Shown: piece after piece, positions 51,893 through 61,500 of the stretch
Layout of the letters: the number at the start of each line of letters is the position of its first letter
Position numbering within the stretch: position 1 is the stretch's first letter
Assembly (NCBI GenBank): GCA_949284175.1
Contig: CASDVE010000011.1
Location: forward strand, 1-64,000
Origin: an uncultured Eubacteriales bacterium
GTDB lineage: Bacteria; Bacillota; Clostridia; Lachnospirales; Lachnospiraceae
Length of the DNA stretch: 64,000 bases
Direction: 5' to 3'
The notes under the pieces: model-generated
What the model saw: only the letters and a program-made list of their open reading frames with translations
What the model was told of the DNA's origin: nothing
Database searches by the model: none
Made by a program: the position numbers and the translations under genes

Positions 51893-52480
51893 ATGGAACT
51901 TTTAAAAGAAAGAATCCGAAAAGACGGAATTATCAAGCCAGGAAATGTTCTGAAAGTAGATAGTTTTTTGAATCATCAAATGGATATAGATTTATTTGAG
52001 GAGATTGGAAAAGAGTTTAAAAGATTATTTTCCGATTGTCCAATTAATAAGATCTTGACGATTGAGGCATCTGGTATTGGTATTGCTTGTATTGTGGCAA
52101 GACATTTCCACGTTCCAGTGGTATTTGCGAAAAAGACACAATCAAAAAATATCGAAGGAGAAGTATATTCTACTAAGGTACAGTCTTTTACTCATAAAAA
52201 AACATATGATGTGATGGTTGCTAAGAAATTTTTAAATCCAGAAGATAATGTGTTAATCATTGATGATTTTCTTGCAAATGGATGTGCACTTCTTGGATTA
52301 TCACAACTTGTATTTGATTCAGGAGCAACTCTATGTGGTGCTGGTATCTGTGTTGAAAAGGGATTCCAAGTTGGTGGAGAGCTCATTCGCTCCGCAGGAG
52401 TTCGTGTAGAATCTCTGGCAATTATTGAGAGTATGGATGCTGAGAAAGGAACGATTGTGTTCCGCGAAGACGAAAAATAA
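51893..52480 (+). CDS. xpt: Xanthine phosphoribosyltransferase
   Basis: The enzyme salvages xanthine to XMP. The 195 residues start MELLKERIRKDG, followed by LKVDSFLNHQMDIDLFEEIG, which is characteristic of Xpt. The PRPP-binding loop is VLIIDDFLANGCALLGL, and SGIGIACIVARHF with KKTQSKN are further conserved parts. GAAGAGGTG precedes ATG 51893; a longer upstream frame would run through the hairpin and is rejected. It has its own promoter with an unusual 5' hairpin. Confidence 0.95.
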   Translation: MELLKERIRKDGIIKPGNVLKVDSFLNHQMDIDLFEEIGKEFKRLFSDCPINKILTIEASGIGIACIVARHFHVPVVFAKKTQSKNIEGEVYSTKVQSFTHKKTYDVMVAKKFLNPEDNVLIIDDFLANGCALLGLSQLVFDSGATLCGAGICVEKGFQVGGELIRSAGVRVESLAIIESMDAEKGTIVFREDEK

Positions 52481-52508
52481 AAGTGATTGCTTTTATATAG
52501 TAGCCATT

Positions 52509-52640
52509 TATACGTAAACCATGAGAAGCACGCTTTGCGAACTTCTCACGTTCGTGGGCGGCGTCACCATGATAAATGTTCGCGGGCAGTCGTCATAAAC
52601 TTATGCAAGCATAGTTTCTGACTCGTTGCTTTCGCGTAAA
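52509..52640 (-). repeat. Dispersed intergenic hairpin repeat, copy C
   Basis: Read on the minus strand it contains CGAACGTGAGAAGTTCGC then AAAGCGTGCTTCTCAT, almost identical to copy D at 60130-60224, and an extended part with GCAACGAGTCAGAAACTATG that matches copy E at 63907-63977. It is the longest copy. Confidence 0.75.
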
Positions 52641-52686
52641 ATAGAAATGCAAGCATTTCCGCTTGCCTTATGCCTTCCACGCAAAT

Positions 52687-52731
52687 AAAAAAGGAAATGA
52701 ACTTGACTAAATCGAGTTCATTTCCTTTTTT
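52687..52731. terminator. Bidirectional terminator between xpt and fabV
   Basis: AAAAAAGGAAATGAACT and AGTTCATTTCCTTTTTT are perfectly complementary over 17 bases. It lies between convergent genes and ends in T runs on both strands. Confidence 0.92.
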
Positions 52732-52760
52732 GTGTGGGAAGTGGAAGAGAAATAAAATAG

Positions 52761-53924
52761 TTACATCTCTAAAGAAACGTCTTCGGAATAGTCCACATTT
52801 TTAAAACCAAATCCAAAGATATGATAGAAGTCTTCCCAATATCCATCAATGTCGGCTAATTCTTTTACATTTTCTGTTGTAACTTTGTCCCAGCGTTTCA
52901 TAATCTCTTCTTGAATGTCAGATTCTAATTCCCAGTCATCCAATCGGATTCTGCCGTCCTTATCTAAGACTGGTGTTCCATTTAATTTCTCATGAAATAG
53001 TCGATTGATTTGTTCAATACATCCCTCATGAACACCTTTTTCTTTCATCACTTTATAAAGAAGTGCCATATAAAGAGGTACAATTGGAATAGCAGCACTG
53101 GACTGTGTGACAAGGGCTTTGTTTACAGAAACATAAGCAGTCAGTCCTTTTTCTTTAAACATATGGTTTAAATCCACTGCCGTTTGATATAAATGTTTTT
53201 TTGCAGTTCCAATGGTTCCTTCATAATAAACAGGGTATGTAAGTTTTGGTCCGATATAGGAATAAGCGATGGTGAGAGCATTTTCTGCCATTACATCTCC
53301 ATCATAAAGTGCTTGTACCCAATCTTGCCAATCTTCACCCCCCATGACTTTAACTGTGGAACTGATTTCTTCTTCCGTTGCAGGAGGAATGGAGGCCATG
53401 ACAACTTCATTATTTCTAAGATTTAGAGATTTATTAGAAAATGGTTGTCCAATAGTTTTTAAAGCGGAGGAAAATGTGGTACCATCGTCCATCTTTCTTC
53501 TAGGAGCGGCTAAGCTGTAAATAACCATATCCACTTTTCCGAAATCTTTGCGTATTTTCTCAATGGTTTCTTGTTTGACTTCTCTAGAAAATGCGTCGCC
53601 ATTGATGGTTTCTGCAAAAAAGCCATCTTCTCGTGCTTGATTTTCAAAAGCCTTTGTATTATAGTAGCCTGCTGTTGCAGTACGACGACCGTTAGATGGT
53701 TTTTCAAACATAACACCAAGAGTATCAGCACCATAAGTATAGGTAGCAGCGATGCGAGAAGAAAGACCGTAGCCAGAAGAACAGCCAATGATTAAAACTT
53801 TTTTAGGACCTTTTAGTGTTCCTTGCTGTTTTGTATATTCGATCTGTTCTTTTACATTTTCGGTACACCCAATTGGATGGGCAGTTGTACAGATAAAATC
53901 CCGTATTTTTGGCTCAATAATCAT
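52761..53924 (-). CDS. fabV: Trans-2-enoyl-ACP/CoA reductase
   Basis: The 387-residue protein is a FabV/TER enzyme reducing trans-2-enoyl thioesters with NADH. GCSSGYGLSSRIA near residue 55 is the nucleotide-binding loop, and the active-site Y-x8-K is visible in PLYMALLYKVMKEKG. TTGRR-like GRRTATAGYYN and VYSLAAPRR are conserved. The family supplies acyl chains for membrane lipids in some Clostridia, and related TER enzymes act in butyrate/butanol routes. The start at 53924 (MIIEPKIRDFIC) follows AAGGAG; a 39-residue upstream extension lacks a site and is untypical. It stands alone, away from fatty-acid genes. Confidence 0.93.
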   Translation of the reverse strand: MIIEPKIRDFICTTAHPIGCTENVKEQIEYTKQQGTLKGPKKVLIIGCSSGYGLSSRIAATYTYGADTLGVMFEKPSNGRRTATAGYYNTKAFENQAREDGFFAETINGDAFSREVKQETIEKIRKDFGKVDMVIYSLAAPRRKMDDGTTFSSALKTIGQPFSNKSLNLRNNEVVMASIPPATEEEISSTVKVMGGEDWQDWVQALYDGDVMAENALTIAYSYIGPKLTYPVYYEGTIGTAKKHLYQTAVDLNHMFKEKGLTAYVSVNKALVTQSSAAIPIVPLYMALLYKVMKEKGVHEGCIEQINRLFHEKLNGTPVLDKDGRIRLDDWELESDIQEEIMKRWDKVTTENVKELADIDGYWEDFYHIFGFGFKNVDYSEDVSLEM

Positions 53925-54081
53925 AGTATACATTCTCCTTATACAGTTTAAAATTCCTTTTAAAGTATTTTTTCTAAAAGATATAATAATCTCATTTATT
54001 ATAACATAAAAAAGTTTGATATTCAAAACAAATAGTATCATAGATTTCCATAGGTGGCAAGCAAAAATCCATGTTATTGTA

Positions 54082-54111
54082 TGGACAAATAAGTTTGTTT
54101 TCTGTTATAAT
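54082..54111 (+). promoter_or_regulatory. fhs promoter
   Basis: TGGACA (54082-54087), an 18-base spacer and TATAAT (54106-54111) lie about 75 bases before fhs. Confidence 0.7.
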
Positions 54112-54186
54112 GACCCGTATAGGAGAAAATTTTAGACCAAAGTCTTAGGCTTTTGATGCACAAGGTAGAAAGGTTGGAATAGAAAA

Positions 54187-55857
54187 ATGAAAACAGATAT
54201 TCAGATTGCACAGGAGGCAACGATGCTTCCAATTAAAGAAGTAGCAGAAAAGATAGGGATTACAGAAGATGATTTGGAGCTATATGGTAAGTATAAAGCG
54301 AAATTATCAGCTGAATTGATGAGTAAATTAAAGGGCAAAAAAGACGGAAAGCTCGTTCTTGTAACCGCTATTAATCCAACTCCAGCAGGAGAAGGTAAGA
54401 CTACAATCAGCGTTGGTCTTGGTCAGGCACTTTGTCGTCTTGGGAAAAAAGCGGTGATTGCACTTCGAGAACCATCCTTAGGACCTTGCTTTGGAATCAA
54501 AGGTGGAGCAGCTGGTGGTGGATATGCACAGATTGTTCCGATGGAAGATTTGAACTTACATTTTACTGGCGATTTTCATGCAATTACTTCTGCTAATAAT
54601 CTGTTGGCAGCTATGCTTGATAATCATTTACAACAAGGAAATACTTTACATATTGATCCAAAACAGATTGTTTGGAAACGTTGTGTTGATATGAATGATA
54701 GAGCCCTTCGGAACATTGTCATTGGAATGGGCAATAAAATGGACGGAGTGGTACGACAGGATGGATTTGTTATTACCGTTGCCTCAGAAATTATGGCAAT
54801 TCTCTGTCTTGCTAATGATATGGAAGACTTAAAGGAACGTCTTGGCAATATTATTGTGGCTTATACTTATGAAGGTGAACCTGTAACTGCAAGAGATTTA
54901 AAAGCGGTGGGGGCAATGGCTACTCTTTTAAAAGATGCACTAAAACCTAACTTAATTCAGACATTGGAAAATACGCCAGCTCTTGTGCATGGAGGGCCAT
55001 TTGCTAATATTGCCCATGGATGCAATAGTGTACAAGCAACGAAGATGGGATTAAAACTTGCGGATATTTTAGTAACTGAGGCAGGATTTGGAGCGGATCT
55101 AGGAGCGGAGAAATTCTTTGATATTAAGTGTAGAAAAGCAGGACTTACTCCAGATGCCGTTGTGCTTGTAGCAACGGTGAAAGCCTTAAAATATAATGGC
55201 GGTGTTTCAAAAGATCAACTTTCTGTTGAGAATTTAGAAGCCCTTTCCAAAGGAATTGTAAACTTGGAAAAGCATATTGAAAATGTACAAAAATATGGAG
55301 TTCCTGTTGTGGTAACTTTGAATCAGTTTGTGACAGATACACAAAAGGAACTGGCATATATAGAAGAATTTTGTAAACAAAAAGGCTGTGAATTTGCTCT
55401 TGCTAAAGTGTGGGAAAAAGGTGGAGAAGGTGGAGAAGACCTTGCAAAGGCTGTCATCCATACACTAGAAACAAAAGAGAGTCATTTTAAACCTCTTTAT
55501 GAAGATAGTTTGACTATTTATGAAAAAATTGAAACTATCGCAAGAGAGATTTATGGAGCGGATGGTGTGACTTATTCTCCAATGGCAAAAAAAGCGATTG
55601 ATAAAATTGAAAGTCTTTCTATGGGACATTTCCCTGTTTGTATGGCAAAAAATCAATATTCTCTGTCTGATGATGCAAAAAAACTTGGGCGTCCGACTGG
55701 TTTTACCATTAATATTCGAGAAGCCTATGTATCAGCTGGTGCAGGATTTGTCGTTGCGATCACTGGTGCTATTATGACGATGCCAGGACTGCCAAAAAAA
55801 CCAGCAGCTGAGAGCATTGATGTGGATCAAAATGGAAAAATTGTAGGACTTTTTTAA
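54187..55857 (+). CDS. fhs: Formate--tetrahydrofolate ligase
   Basis: The enzyme makes 10-formyl-THF from formate, THF and ATP in one-carbon metabolism. The P-loop TPAGEGKTT lies at about residues 64-72. Further conserved segments are [39 protein letters not shown], and [20 protein letters not shown]. The 556 residues match the family. A terminator follows and then folD, the next enzyme of the pathway. Confidence 0.97.
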   Translation: MKTDIQIAQEATMLPIKEVAEKIGITEDDLELYGKYKAKLSAELMSKLKGKKDGKLVLVTAINPTPAGEGKTTISVGLGQALCRLGKKAVIALREPSLGPCFGIKGGAAGGGYAQIVPMEDLNLHFTGDFHAITSANNLLAAMLDNHLQQGNTLHIDPKQIVWKRCVDMNDRALRNIVIGMGNKMDGVVRQDGFVITVASEIMAILCLANDMEDLKERLGNIIVAYTYEGEPVTARDLKAVGAMATLLKDALKPNLIQTLENTPALVHGGPFANIAHGCNSVQATKMGLKLADILVTEAGFGADLGAEKFFDIKCRKAGLTPDAVVLVATVKALKYNGGVSKDQLSVENLEALSKGIVNLEKHIENVQKYGVPVVVTLNQFVTDTQKELAYIEEFCKQKGCEFALAKVWEKGGEGGEDLAKAVIHTLETKESHFKPLYEDSLTIYEKIETIAREIYGADGVTYSPMAKKAIDKIESLSMGHFPVCMAKNQYSLSDDAKKLGRPTGFTINIREAYVSAGAGFVVAITGAIMTMPGLPKKPAAESIDVDQNGKIVGLF

Positions 55858-55889
55858 AAAATATAAATATATTTGTTATGACTAAGGAG

Positions 55890-55930
55890 TGGCGAGGAAA
55901 CAAATTAAATTGTTTCCTTGCCTTTTTTTC
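55890..55930 (+). terminator. Terminator of fhs
   Basis: GGCGAGGAAACAA and TTGTTTCCTTGCC pair with one mismatch and are followed by seven U residues. Confidence 0.9.
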
Positions 55931-56016
55931 GTGTGAAGTGTAAGATAGAGAGGGGAGAAACTCATATAAGATGTTTCCCAACATTTTGTGACATCTTTAG
56001 GAAAGGAATTTTCACT

Positions 56017-56865
56017 ATGGCTAAAATTATTGATGGAAAAAAAATATCAACTGAAATCAAAGAGGAATGTAAAACTGTTGTTACACAGTTAAAAGAAAAG
56101 GGCAAAGAGGTTTGTTTGGCTGTTGTACAAGTGGGGGCAGACCCAGCATCTTCTGTTTATGTTCGAAATAAAACAAGAGCTTGCGAATATGTAGGAATGT
56201 TGTCAAGAACGTATGAACTTCCAGAGGAAACAACACAGGAAGAACTTTTAACATTGGTCAATGAATTAAATTATGATGATGGTGTGGATGGAATTTTAGT
56301 TCAGCTTCCGTTGCCAAAACATATCAATGAAGATGTGATTACACAATCCATTTTGCCTGAAAAAGATGTAGATGGTTTTCATAACCAAAATGTGGGAGCA
56401 CTTGTAACAGGACAAGAAGGTTTTATTTCTTGTACACCAGCAGGAATTATTGAACTTTTAAAGAGATCAAATATTGAAATCGAAGGAAAGCACTGTGTTG
56501 TAGTTGGAAGAAGTAACATTGTTGGAAAGCCAATGGCATTATTGCTTTTAAAAGAGAATGGAACGGTTACGATTTGCCATTCAAAAACTAAGAATTTGAA
56601 AGAAATAACAAAGCAAGCGGATATTTTAATCGCAGCAATTGGAAAGCCCAAATTTTTTGATGACAGCTACATAAGAGAAGGTGCTGTTGTTATTGATGTA
56701 GGAATTCACAGAAGTGGCAATAATAAATTATGTGGGGACGTTGATTTTGAAAAAGTAGAATCAAAGGTAAGTGCTATTACACCAGTTCCCGGTGGAGTGG
56801 GGCCAATGACAATTGCAATGCTTATGTATAATTGTATAAAGGCAGTGCAAAGAAGAGTACAATAA
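56017..56865 (+). CDS. folD: Methylene-THF dehydrogenase/cyclohydrolase
   Basis: FolD interconverts methylene-, methenyl- and formyl-THF, using the product of fhs. Visible motifs are VQVGADPASSVYVRNKTRAC (with the catalytic Lys), DGILVQLPLPKH, PEKDVDGFHNQNVG, CTPAGIIELL, VVGRSNIVGKPMALLLL and TPVPGGVGPMTIAML. The 282-residue length is standard. ATG 56017 follows AAAGGAA; an upstream extension from 55918 crosses the region after the fhs terminator and is rejected. rimO starts 23 bases later. Confidence 0.97.
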   Translation: MAKIIDGKKISTEIKEECKTVVTQLKEKGKEVCLAVVQVGADPASSVYVRNKTRACEYVGMLSRTYELPEETTQEELLTLVNELNYDDGVDGILVQLPLPKHINEDVITQSILPEKDVDGFHNQNVGALVTGQEGFISCTPAGIIELLKRSNIEIEGKHCVVVGRSNIVGKPMALLLLKENGTVTICHSKTKNLKEITKQADILIAAIGKPKFFDDSYIREGAVVIDVGIHRSGNNKLCGDVDFEKVESKVSAITPVPGGVGPMTIAMLMYNCIKAVQRRVQ

Positions 56866-56888
56866 CAAAAAGAATAAAGGAGATGTAT

Positions 56889-58232
56889 ATGAAATTATTG
56901 TTTATTTCTCTCGGATGCGATAAGAATCTTGTAGATAGTGAGGTAATGCTTGGACTTTTAAAAGAAAGAGGATATGAAGTAACAAATGAAGAACAAGAAG
57001 CAGATGTTATTGTTATTAACACTTGTTGCTTTATTCATGATGCAAAACAAGAGAGTATTGAAACAATTCTTGAGATGTCAGAGTTGAAAAAGACAGGAAA
57101 GTTAAAAGCACTTGTAGTGGCTGGATGCTTATCAGAACGATACAAAGAAGAATTTAGAAGAGAATTAACAGAAGTAGATGCGGTTCTTGGAACAACAAGT
57201 TTTGATAAAATTGTAGAAGCTGTTGATGAAGCATTAAGAGGTAATGGAGAAGATCTTTTTGAAAGTATTGATTATCTTCCAGATACTTCAAATGTGGAAC
57301 GTGTTGTGACAACAGGAAGTTATATGGCATATTTAAAAATCGCAGAAGGTTGTGACAAACATTGCACATACTGTATTATTCCTAGCATTCGTGGGCGTTT
57401 CCGCAGTGTTCCAATGGAACGTTTAGTGGAAGAAGCAACACAACTTGCAAACAATGGAGTAAAAGAACTTGTGTTAGTTGCTCAAGAAACAACACTCTAT
57501 GGAAAAGATTTATATGGAGAGAAAAAATTACCAGAGTTGCTCCATCGTTTAGGAGAGATTGAAGGAATTGAATGGATTCGTCTTTTATATAGCTATCCAG
57601 AGGAAATTACAGATGAATTAATTGAAACAATGGCAAGAGAACCAAAAGTATGCCATTATATTGATATGCCTATTCAACATTCTGAGGATAACATCTTAAA
57701 AAGAATGGGAAGAAGAACCAGCAGAGCACAGCTTGTAGAAGTGATTGGAAAACTTAGAAAAGCGATGCCAGATATTGCAATTCGTACGACTTTAATCACA
57801 GGATTCCCAGGAGAAACGGAAGAAGATCATGAAGGCATGCTTGCATTTGTGGATGAAATAGAATTTGATCGACTTGGTGTATTTACTTACTCACAAGAAG
57901 AAGATACTCCAGCAGCCACATTTGAGAATCAAGTGGACGAGGAAGTAAAACAAAGAAGAAGAGATGAGATTATGGCTCTTCAGCAAGAGATTTCTTATGA
58001 ACGCGATCAAGAAATGATTGGAAAACAAGTAAAAGTACTGATAGAAGGATATTTGTATGACGAAGATGTCTATGTGGGAAGAACATATAAAGATGCTCCA
58101 AAAGTGGATGGATGTATCTTTGTAAAATCAGAAGAAGAGATTATATCTGGTGATTTCGTCGATGTTCTCATCACTGGTGCATCAGAATATGATTTGATTG
58201 GAGAGGTGATCTATCGTGAACTTACCGAATAA
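56889..58232 (+). CDS. rimO: Ribosomal protein uS12 methylthiotransferase
   Basis: RimO adds a methylthio group to the conserved aspartate of ribosomal protein S12. The N-terminal UPF0004 domain has SLGCDKNLVDSEVM, NTCCFIHDA and VAGCLSERY, which supply cysteines of the second cluster. The radical SAM motif is EGCDKHCTYC (Cys155, Cys159, Cys162). A C-terminal TRAM domain completes the 447 residues. L-G-C-D-K-N-x-V-D-S-E separates RimO from the tRNA enzyme MiaB. ATG 56889 follows AAAGGAG. Its end overlaps pgsA. Confidence 0.95.
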   Translation: MKLLFISLGCDKNLVDSEVMLGLLKERGYEVTNEEQEADVIVINTCCFIHDAKQESIETILEMSELKKTGKLKALVVAGCLSERYKEEFRRELTEVDAVLGTTSFDKIVEAVDEALRGNGEDLFESIDYLPDTSNVERVVTTGSYMAYLKIAEGCDKHCTYCIIPSIRGRFRSVPMERLVEEATQLANNGVKELVLVAQETTLYGKDLYGEKKLPELLHRLGEIEGIEWIRLLYSYPEEITDELIETMAREPKVCHYIDMPIQHSEDNILKRMGRRTSRAQLVEVIGKLRKAMPDIAIRTTLITGFPGETEEDHEGMLAFVDEIEFDRLGVFTYSQEEDTPAATFENQVDEEVKQRRRDEIMALQQEISYERDQEMIGKQVKVLIEGYLYDEDVYVGRTYKDAPKVDGCIFVKSEEEIISGDFVDVLITGASEYDLIGEVIYRELTE

Positions 58233-58764
58233 ACTCACGCTTTTGAGAACCATCATGATACCATTTTTTCTTATATTTCTCTATTTAGGTGGAGAGATTT
58301 CTTATGGAAAATGGATAGCATTTGTATTATTTGCAGGTGCTAGTTTTACGGATTATCTTGATGGGCATTTGGCTAGAAAGTGGAATTTAATTACAAACTT
58401 TGGAAAATTTATGGATCCACTTGCCGATAAGTTGCTCGTATGTTCTGCACTTATTGCTTTTGTTGATCTAGGAAAACTTCCAGGATGGATTGTAATTATT
58501 ATTATTGCACGTGAGTTCATCATTAGCGGATTTCGACTTGTAGCATCTGATAATGGTGTGGTAATTGCAGCGAGTTACTGGGGAAAATTTAAGACAGTAT
58601 CACAAATGATTTTGATCTTGTTATTAATTGTGGATTTAGGTGGTATTTTTACAGTTCTTGAGATGATTTTTACTTATATCGCATTGATACTTACCGTAGT
58701 GTCTTTAATTGATTACTTATACAAAAACAGGGCTGTTATGATGGAAGGAAGCGAAAAGAAATGA
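58216..58764 (+). CDS. pgsA: CDP-diacylglycerol--glycerol-3-phosphate phosphatidyltransferase
   Basis: The membrane enzyme makes phosphatidylglycerol phosphate. The CDP-alcohol phosphotransferase signature D-G-x2-A-R-x8-G-x3-D-x3-D is exact in DYLDGHLARKWNLITNFG followed by KFMDPLADK. NLPNKLTLLRTIMIPFF at the N-terminus is also typical. The 182 residues contain four to six membrane helices. It starts at GTG 58216 inside the end of rimO, with GGAGAGG before it, and overlaps cinA by four bases. Confidence 0.95.
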   Translation: MNLPNKLTLLRTIMIPFFLIFLYLGGEISYGKWIAFVLFAGASFTDYLDGHLARKWNLITNFGKFMDPLADKLLVCSALIAFVDLGKLPGWIVIIIIAREFIISGFRLVASDNGVVIAASYWGKFKTVSQMILILLLIVDLGGIFTVLEMIFTYIALILTVVSLIDYLYKNRAVMMEGSEKK

Positions 58765-60029
58765 TAGTAGAATTAATTTCTGTTGGAACAGAAATTTTAA
58801 TGGGGAACATTGTCAATACAAATTCTGCATATTTAGCAGAAAAATGTGCGTCTTTGGGATTTTCTATTTATTATATGACAACCGTTGGAGATAATGAAGA
58901 GCGGTTATCAGAAGCAATAAAAACAGCAATACAAAGAGCGGATATTGTCTTATTATCTGGAGGCTTAGGGCCAACCATGGACGATATTACAAAAGAAACT
59001 GTTGCAAAAGTATGTGATTTAGAATTGGTTGAAGATTTGCGTTCTAGAGAACATATTCAAGAATACTTTGCAAAACGTCAATTGACCAACATTACTCATA
59101 ATAACTGGAAGCAAGCGTTTATACCAAAAGGGGCTACGGTTATTGACAATCCAAATGGAACAGCAAATGGTATGATCGTAAAAACAGGCGAATGCCATAT
59201 TATTTTACTTCCAGGACCTCCAAATGAGTTAAAAGCTATGGTGGAACAATCTGTTCTTCCTTATTTAACAACATTACAAGATGCCGTTTTTTATACTTCT
59301 ATGGTAAAAATTAGCGGACTTGGAGAAAGTTTTGTGGAAGATAAATTATCAGATCTCATCGCAAAGCAGACCAATCCTACTATTGCACCTTATGCAAAGG
59401 AAGGAGAAGTCCATATTCGGGTTACCGCAAAAGGAAAAGATGAAAAAGAAGCAAAAGAACTTGTAAAGCCTGTTGTTCATGAAATTCATAAACGTCTTGG
59501 GAATTTTATTTTTACAGACGATGAAAATGTGACATTAGAGCAAAATGTTATTGAGTTACTGGAAAAGCATGAATTGAAAATATGTACCGTAGAATCATGT
59601 ACAGGAGGGTTACTGGCAGGACGTCTTGTCAATGTAGCAGGAGCATCCGAAGTGTTTAAGCAAGGGTTTATCACGTATTCGAATAAAGCAAAAAGGAAAC
59701 TTGTGGATGTGAAAAAGGCCACACTGAAAGAATATGGAGCAGTATCACCTCAGACCGCAAAAGAGATGGCAAAAGGAGCAGCTTTGCTTTATAATGCGGA
59801 TGTGGCTTTGTCTATTACAGGAATTGCTGGTCCGGATGGCGGAAGCGAAGAAAAGCCAGTAGGTCTTGTATATATTGGTTGCTATATTAATAATCATGTT
59901 TTTGCAAAAGAATTTCATTTTACAGGAGAACGAAGTAAAGTGAGAGAAAGTTCTGTGGCAAATGCTCTTAGTTTATTGCGTCACTCTATCATAGAATATT
60001 ATGAAGGTGGTTTTAAGCAAGAGATATAA
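58761..60029 (+). CDS. cinA: CinA-family competence/damage protein (NMN amidase-like)
   Basis: The N-terminal MoCF-like domain has VGTEILMGNIVNTNSAYLAE, LSGGLGPTMDDITKETVA and LLPGPPNELKAM. The C-terminal CinA domain has TVESCTGGLLAGRLVNV, YSNKAKRKLVDV and SITGIAGPDGGSEEKPVG. The C-terminal domain deamidates nicotinamide mononucleotide in pyridine-nucleotide salvage; the N-terminal domain can act as an ADP-ribose pyrophosphatase. The 422 residues are standard. It is directly upstream of recA, the common Firmicutes arrangement, but here a terminator and a repeat lie between them. Confidence 0.95.
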   Translation: MIVELISVGTEILMGNIVNTNSAYLAEKCASLGFSIYYMTTVGDNEERLSEAIKTAIQRADIVLLSGGLGPTMDDITKETVAKVCDLELVEDLRSREHIQEYFAKRQLTNITHNNWKQAFIPKGATVIDNPNGTANGMIVKTGECHIILLPGPPNELKAMVEQSVLPYLTTLQDAVFYTSMVKISGLGESFVEDKLSDLIAKQTNPTIAPYAKEGEVHIRVTAKGKDEKEAKELVKPVVHEIHKRLGNFIFTDDENVTLEQNVIELLEKHELKICTVESCTGGLLAGRLVNVAGASEVFKQGFITYSNKAKRKLVDVKKATLKEYGAVSPQTAKEMAKGAALLYNADVALSITGIAGPDGGSEEKPVGLVYIGCYINNHVFAKEFHFTGERSKVRESSVANALSLLRHSIIEYYEGGFKQEI

Positions 60030-60046
60030 ATGATAAATAACATAAG

Positions 60047-60126
60047 AAAAGACTATTGTATCGAATAGAGTAAGATCGAAGGAAATGTCGATTTTTAAAG
60101 AAACTATTTTTACAATAGTCTTTTTT
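60047..60126 (+). terminator. Terminator of the rimO-pgsA-cinA operon
   Basis: AAAAGACTATTGTA and TACAATAGTCTTTTTT form the base of a long hairpin whose loop contains a smaller TCGA-based hairpin; a U run follows. Confidence 0.85.
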
Positions 60127-60129
60127 ATT

Positions 60130-60224
60130 TGACGCCGCCTACGAACGTGAGAAGTTCGCAAAGCGTGCTTCTCATCGTTTACGCAAAGACAATGAGTTTG
60201 TCGTTTAGGAAATTGCATTTCCTA
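60130..60224 (+). repeat. Dispersed intergenic hairpin repeat, copy D
   Basis: GACGCCGCC, then CGAACGTGAGAAGTTCGC and AAAGCGTGCTTCTCATCG match copy C at 52509-52640 with two differences across about 50 bases. It is followed by the short palindrome AGGAAATTGCATTTCCT. The rest of the region, to 60370, is AT-rich with no gene. Confidence 0.8.
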
Positions 60225-60373
60225 ATATATAAAAAAGTACTTCATACAAATAATGATAAACTTACACATAAAAAGTCTACTGCAAGAAAAAGAATGTTTA
60301 AATTAAAAATAATTGAAATAATAATTTTAATATGATATTATAAAAGAAATAATGAGAAAGAGAAGAAATTCTA

Positions 60374-60427
60374 TTGACAAAAATGAAGTGGTATATTACA
60401 ATAGACACATAAACAAACATTTGTTCG
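60374..60427 (+). promoter_or_regulatory. recA promoter with LexA (SOS) box
   Basis: TTGACA (60374-60379), 17 bases, TACAAT (60397-60402). CAAACATTTGTTCG at 60414-60427 matches the Gram-positive LexA box and would cover the first transcribed bases. It is the same type of site as at 1966 before addB. Confidence 0.88.
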
Positions 60428-60451
60428 AGTATCGAAAAAGGAGATAAAGGT

Positions 60452-61495
60452 ATGTTAAAAGAAGAAAAGTTAAAAGCATTGGATGCAGCACTTTCACAGA
60501 TAGAAAAGCAGTATGGAAAAGGTTCTGTTATGAAACTTGGTGACTCTGCCACTAATATGAATATTGAAACAGTACCAACAGGTTCTTTGAGTTTGGATTT
60601 AGCTCTTGGCTTAGGGGGGATTCCAAAGGGTCGTATTATCGAAGTCTATGGGCCAGAATCTAGTGGTAAGACCACAGTTACTCTTCACATGATAGCAGAA
60701 GTACAAAAAAGAGGAGGAATCGCAGGATTTATTGATGCTGAACATGCACTTGATCCAGTTTATGCAAAAAATATCGGTGTGGATATTGACAATCTCTATA
60801 TTTCTCAGCCAGATAATGGAGAGCAGGCTCTTGAAATTACAGAAACGATGGTGCGTTCTGGAGCCGTTGATATTGTTATTGTTGACTCTGTGGCAGCCCT
60901 TGTTCCAAAAGCAGAAATTGATGGTGATATGGGAGATTCTCATGTGGGACTTCATGCACGTTTGATGTCACAAGCACTTCGTAAGCTGACAGCAGTTATT
61001 AGCAAGTCAAATTGTACAGTTATTTTCATTAACCAGCTTCGTGAAAAAGTTGGGGTTATGTTTGGTAATCCAGAAACAACAACAGGTGGACGAGCTCTTA
61101 AGTTCTATTCTTCTATTCGTATGGATGTAAGAAGAATTGAGGCTCTAAAACAAGGTGGAGAGATAGTAGGAAACCGCACAAGAATCAAAGTTGTAAAAAA
61201 TAAGATCGCACCACCATTTAAAGAAGCAGAATTTGATATTATGTTTGGTAAGGGTATTTCAAGAGAAGGTGATATTCTTGATTTAGCGGCTAATGTTGGC
61301 ATTGTGAACAAATCAGGTGCTTGGTATGCTTATAATGAAGATAAGATCGGTCAAGGTCGCGAGAATGCAAAACAATACTTAAGAGAACATACAGAGGTTA
61401 TGGAAGAAATTGAAGGTCTTGTACGAGCTCACTTTAATATTGGAAGTGAACAAGAAGAAACAAAAGTCGATGCGACTGACGTAACAGAAGAATAA
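60452..61495 (+). CDS. recA: Recombinase RecA
   Basis: RecA forms the strand-exchange filament and activates LexA cleavage. The Walker [10 protein letters not shown] is at about residues 67-75, followed by [56 protein letters not shown] and [19 protein letters not shown]. The 347 residues end in the usual acidic tail. AAAGGAG precedes the ATG. recX follows after five bases and should be cotranscribed, so both are under the LexA box. Confidence 0.99.
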   Translation: MLKEEKLKALDAALSQIEKQYGKGSVMKLGDSATNMNIETVPTGSLSLDLALGLGGIPKGRIIEVYGPESSGKTTVTLHMIAEVQKRGGIAGFIDAEHALDPVYAKNIGVDIDNLYISQPDNGEQALEITETMVRSGAVDIVIVDSVAALVPKAEIDGDMGDSHVGLHARLMSQALRKLTAVISKSNCTVIFINQLREKVGVMFGNPETTTGGRALKFYSSIRMDVRRIEALKQGGEIVGNRTRIKVVKNKIAPPFKEAEFDIMFGKGISREGDILDLAANVGIVNKSGAWYAYNEDKIGQGRENAKQYLREHTEVMEEIEGLVRAHFNIGSEQEETKVDATDVTEE

Positions 61496-61500
61496 GTAAA

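Noticed and set aside
53925..54041. 39-residue N-terminal extension of FabV.
   Set aside because: The extension lacks a ribosome binding site, is atypical for the family, and MIIEPKIRDFIC with AAGGAG upstream is the expected start.
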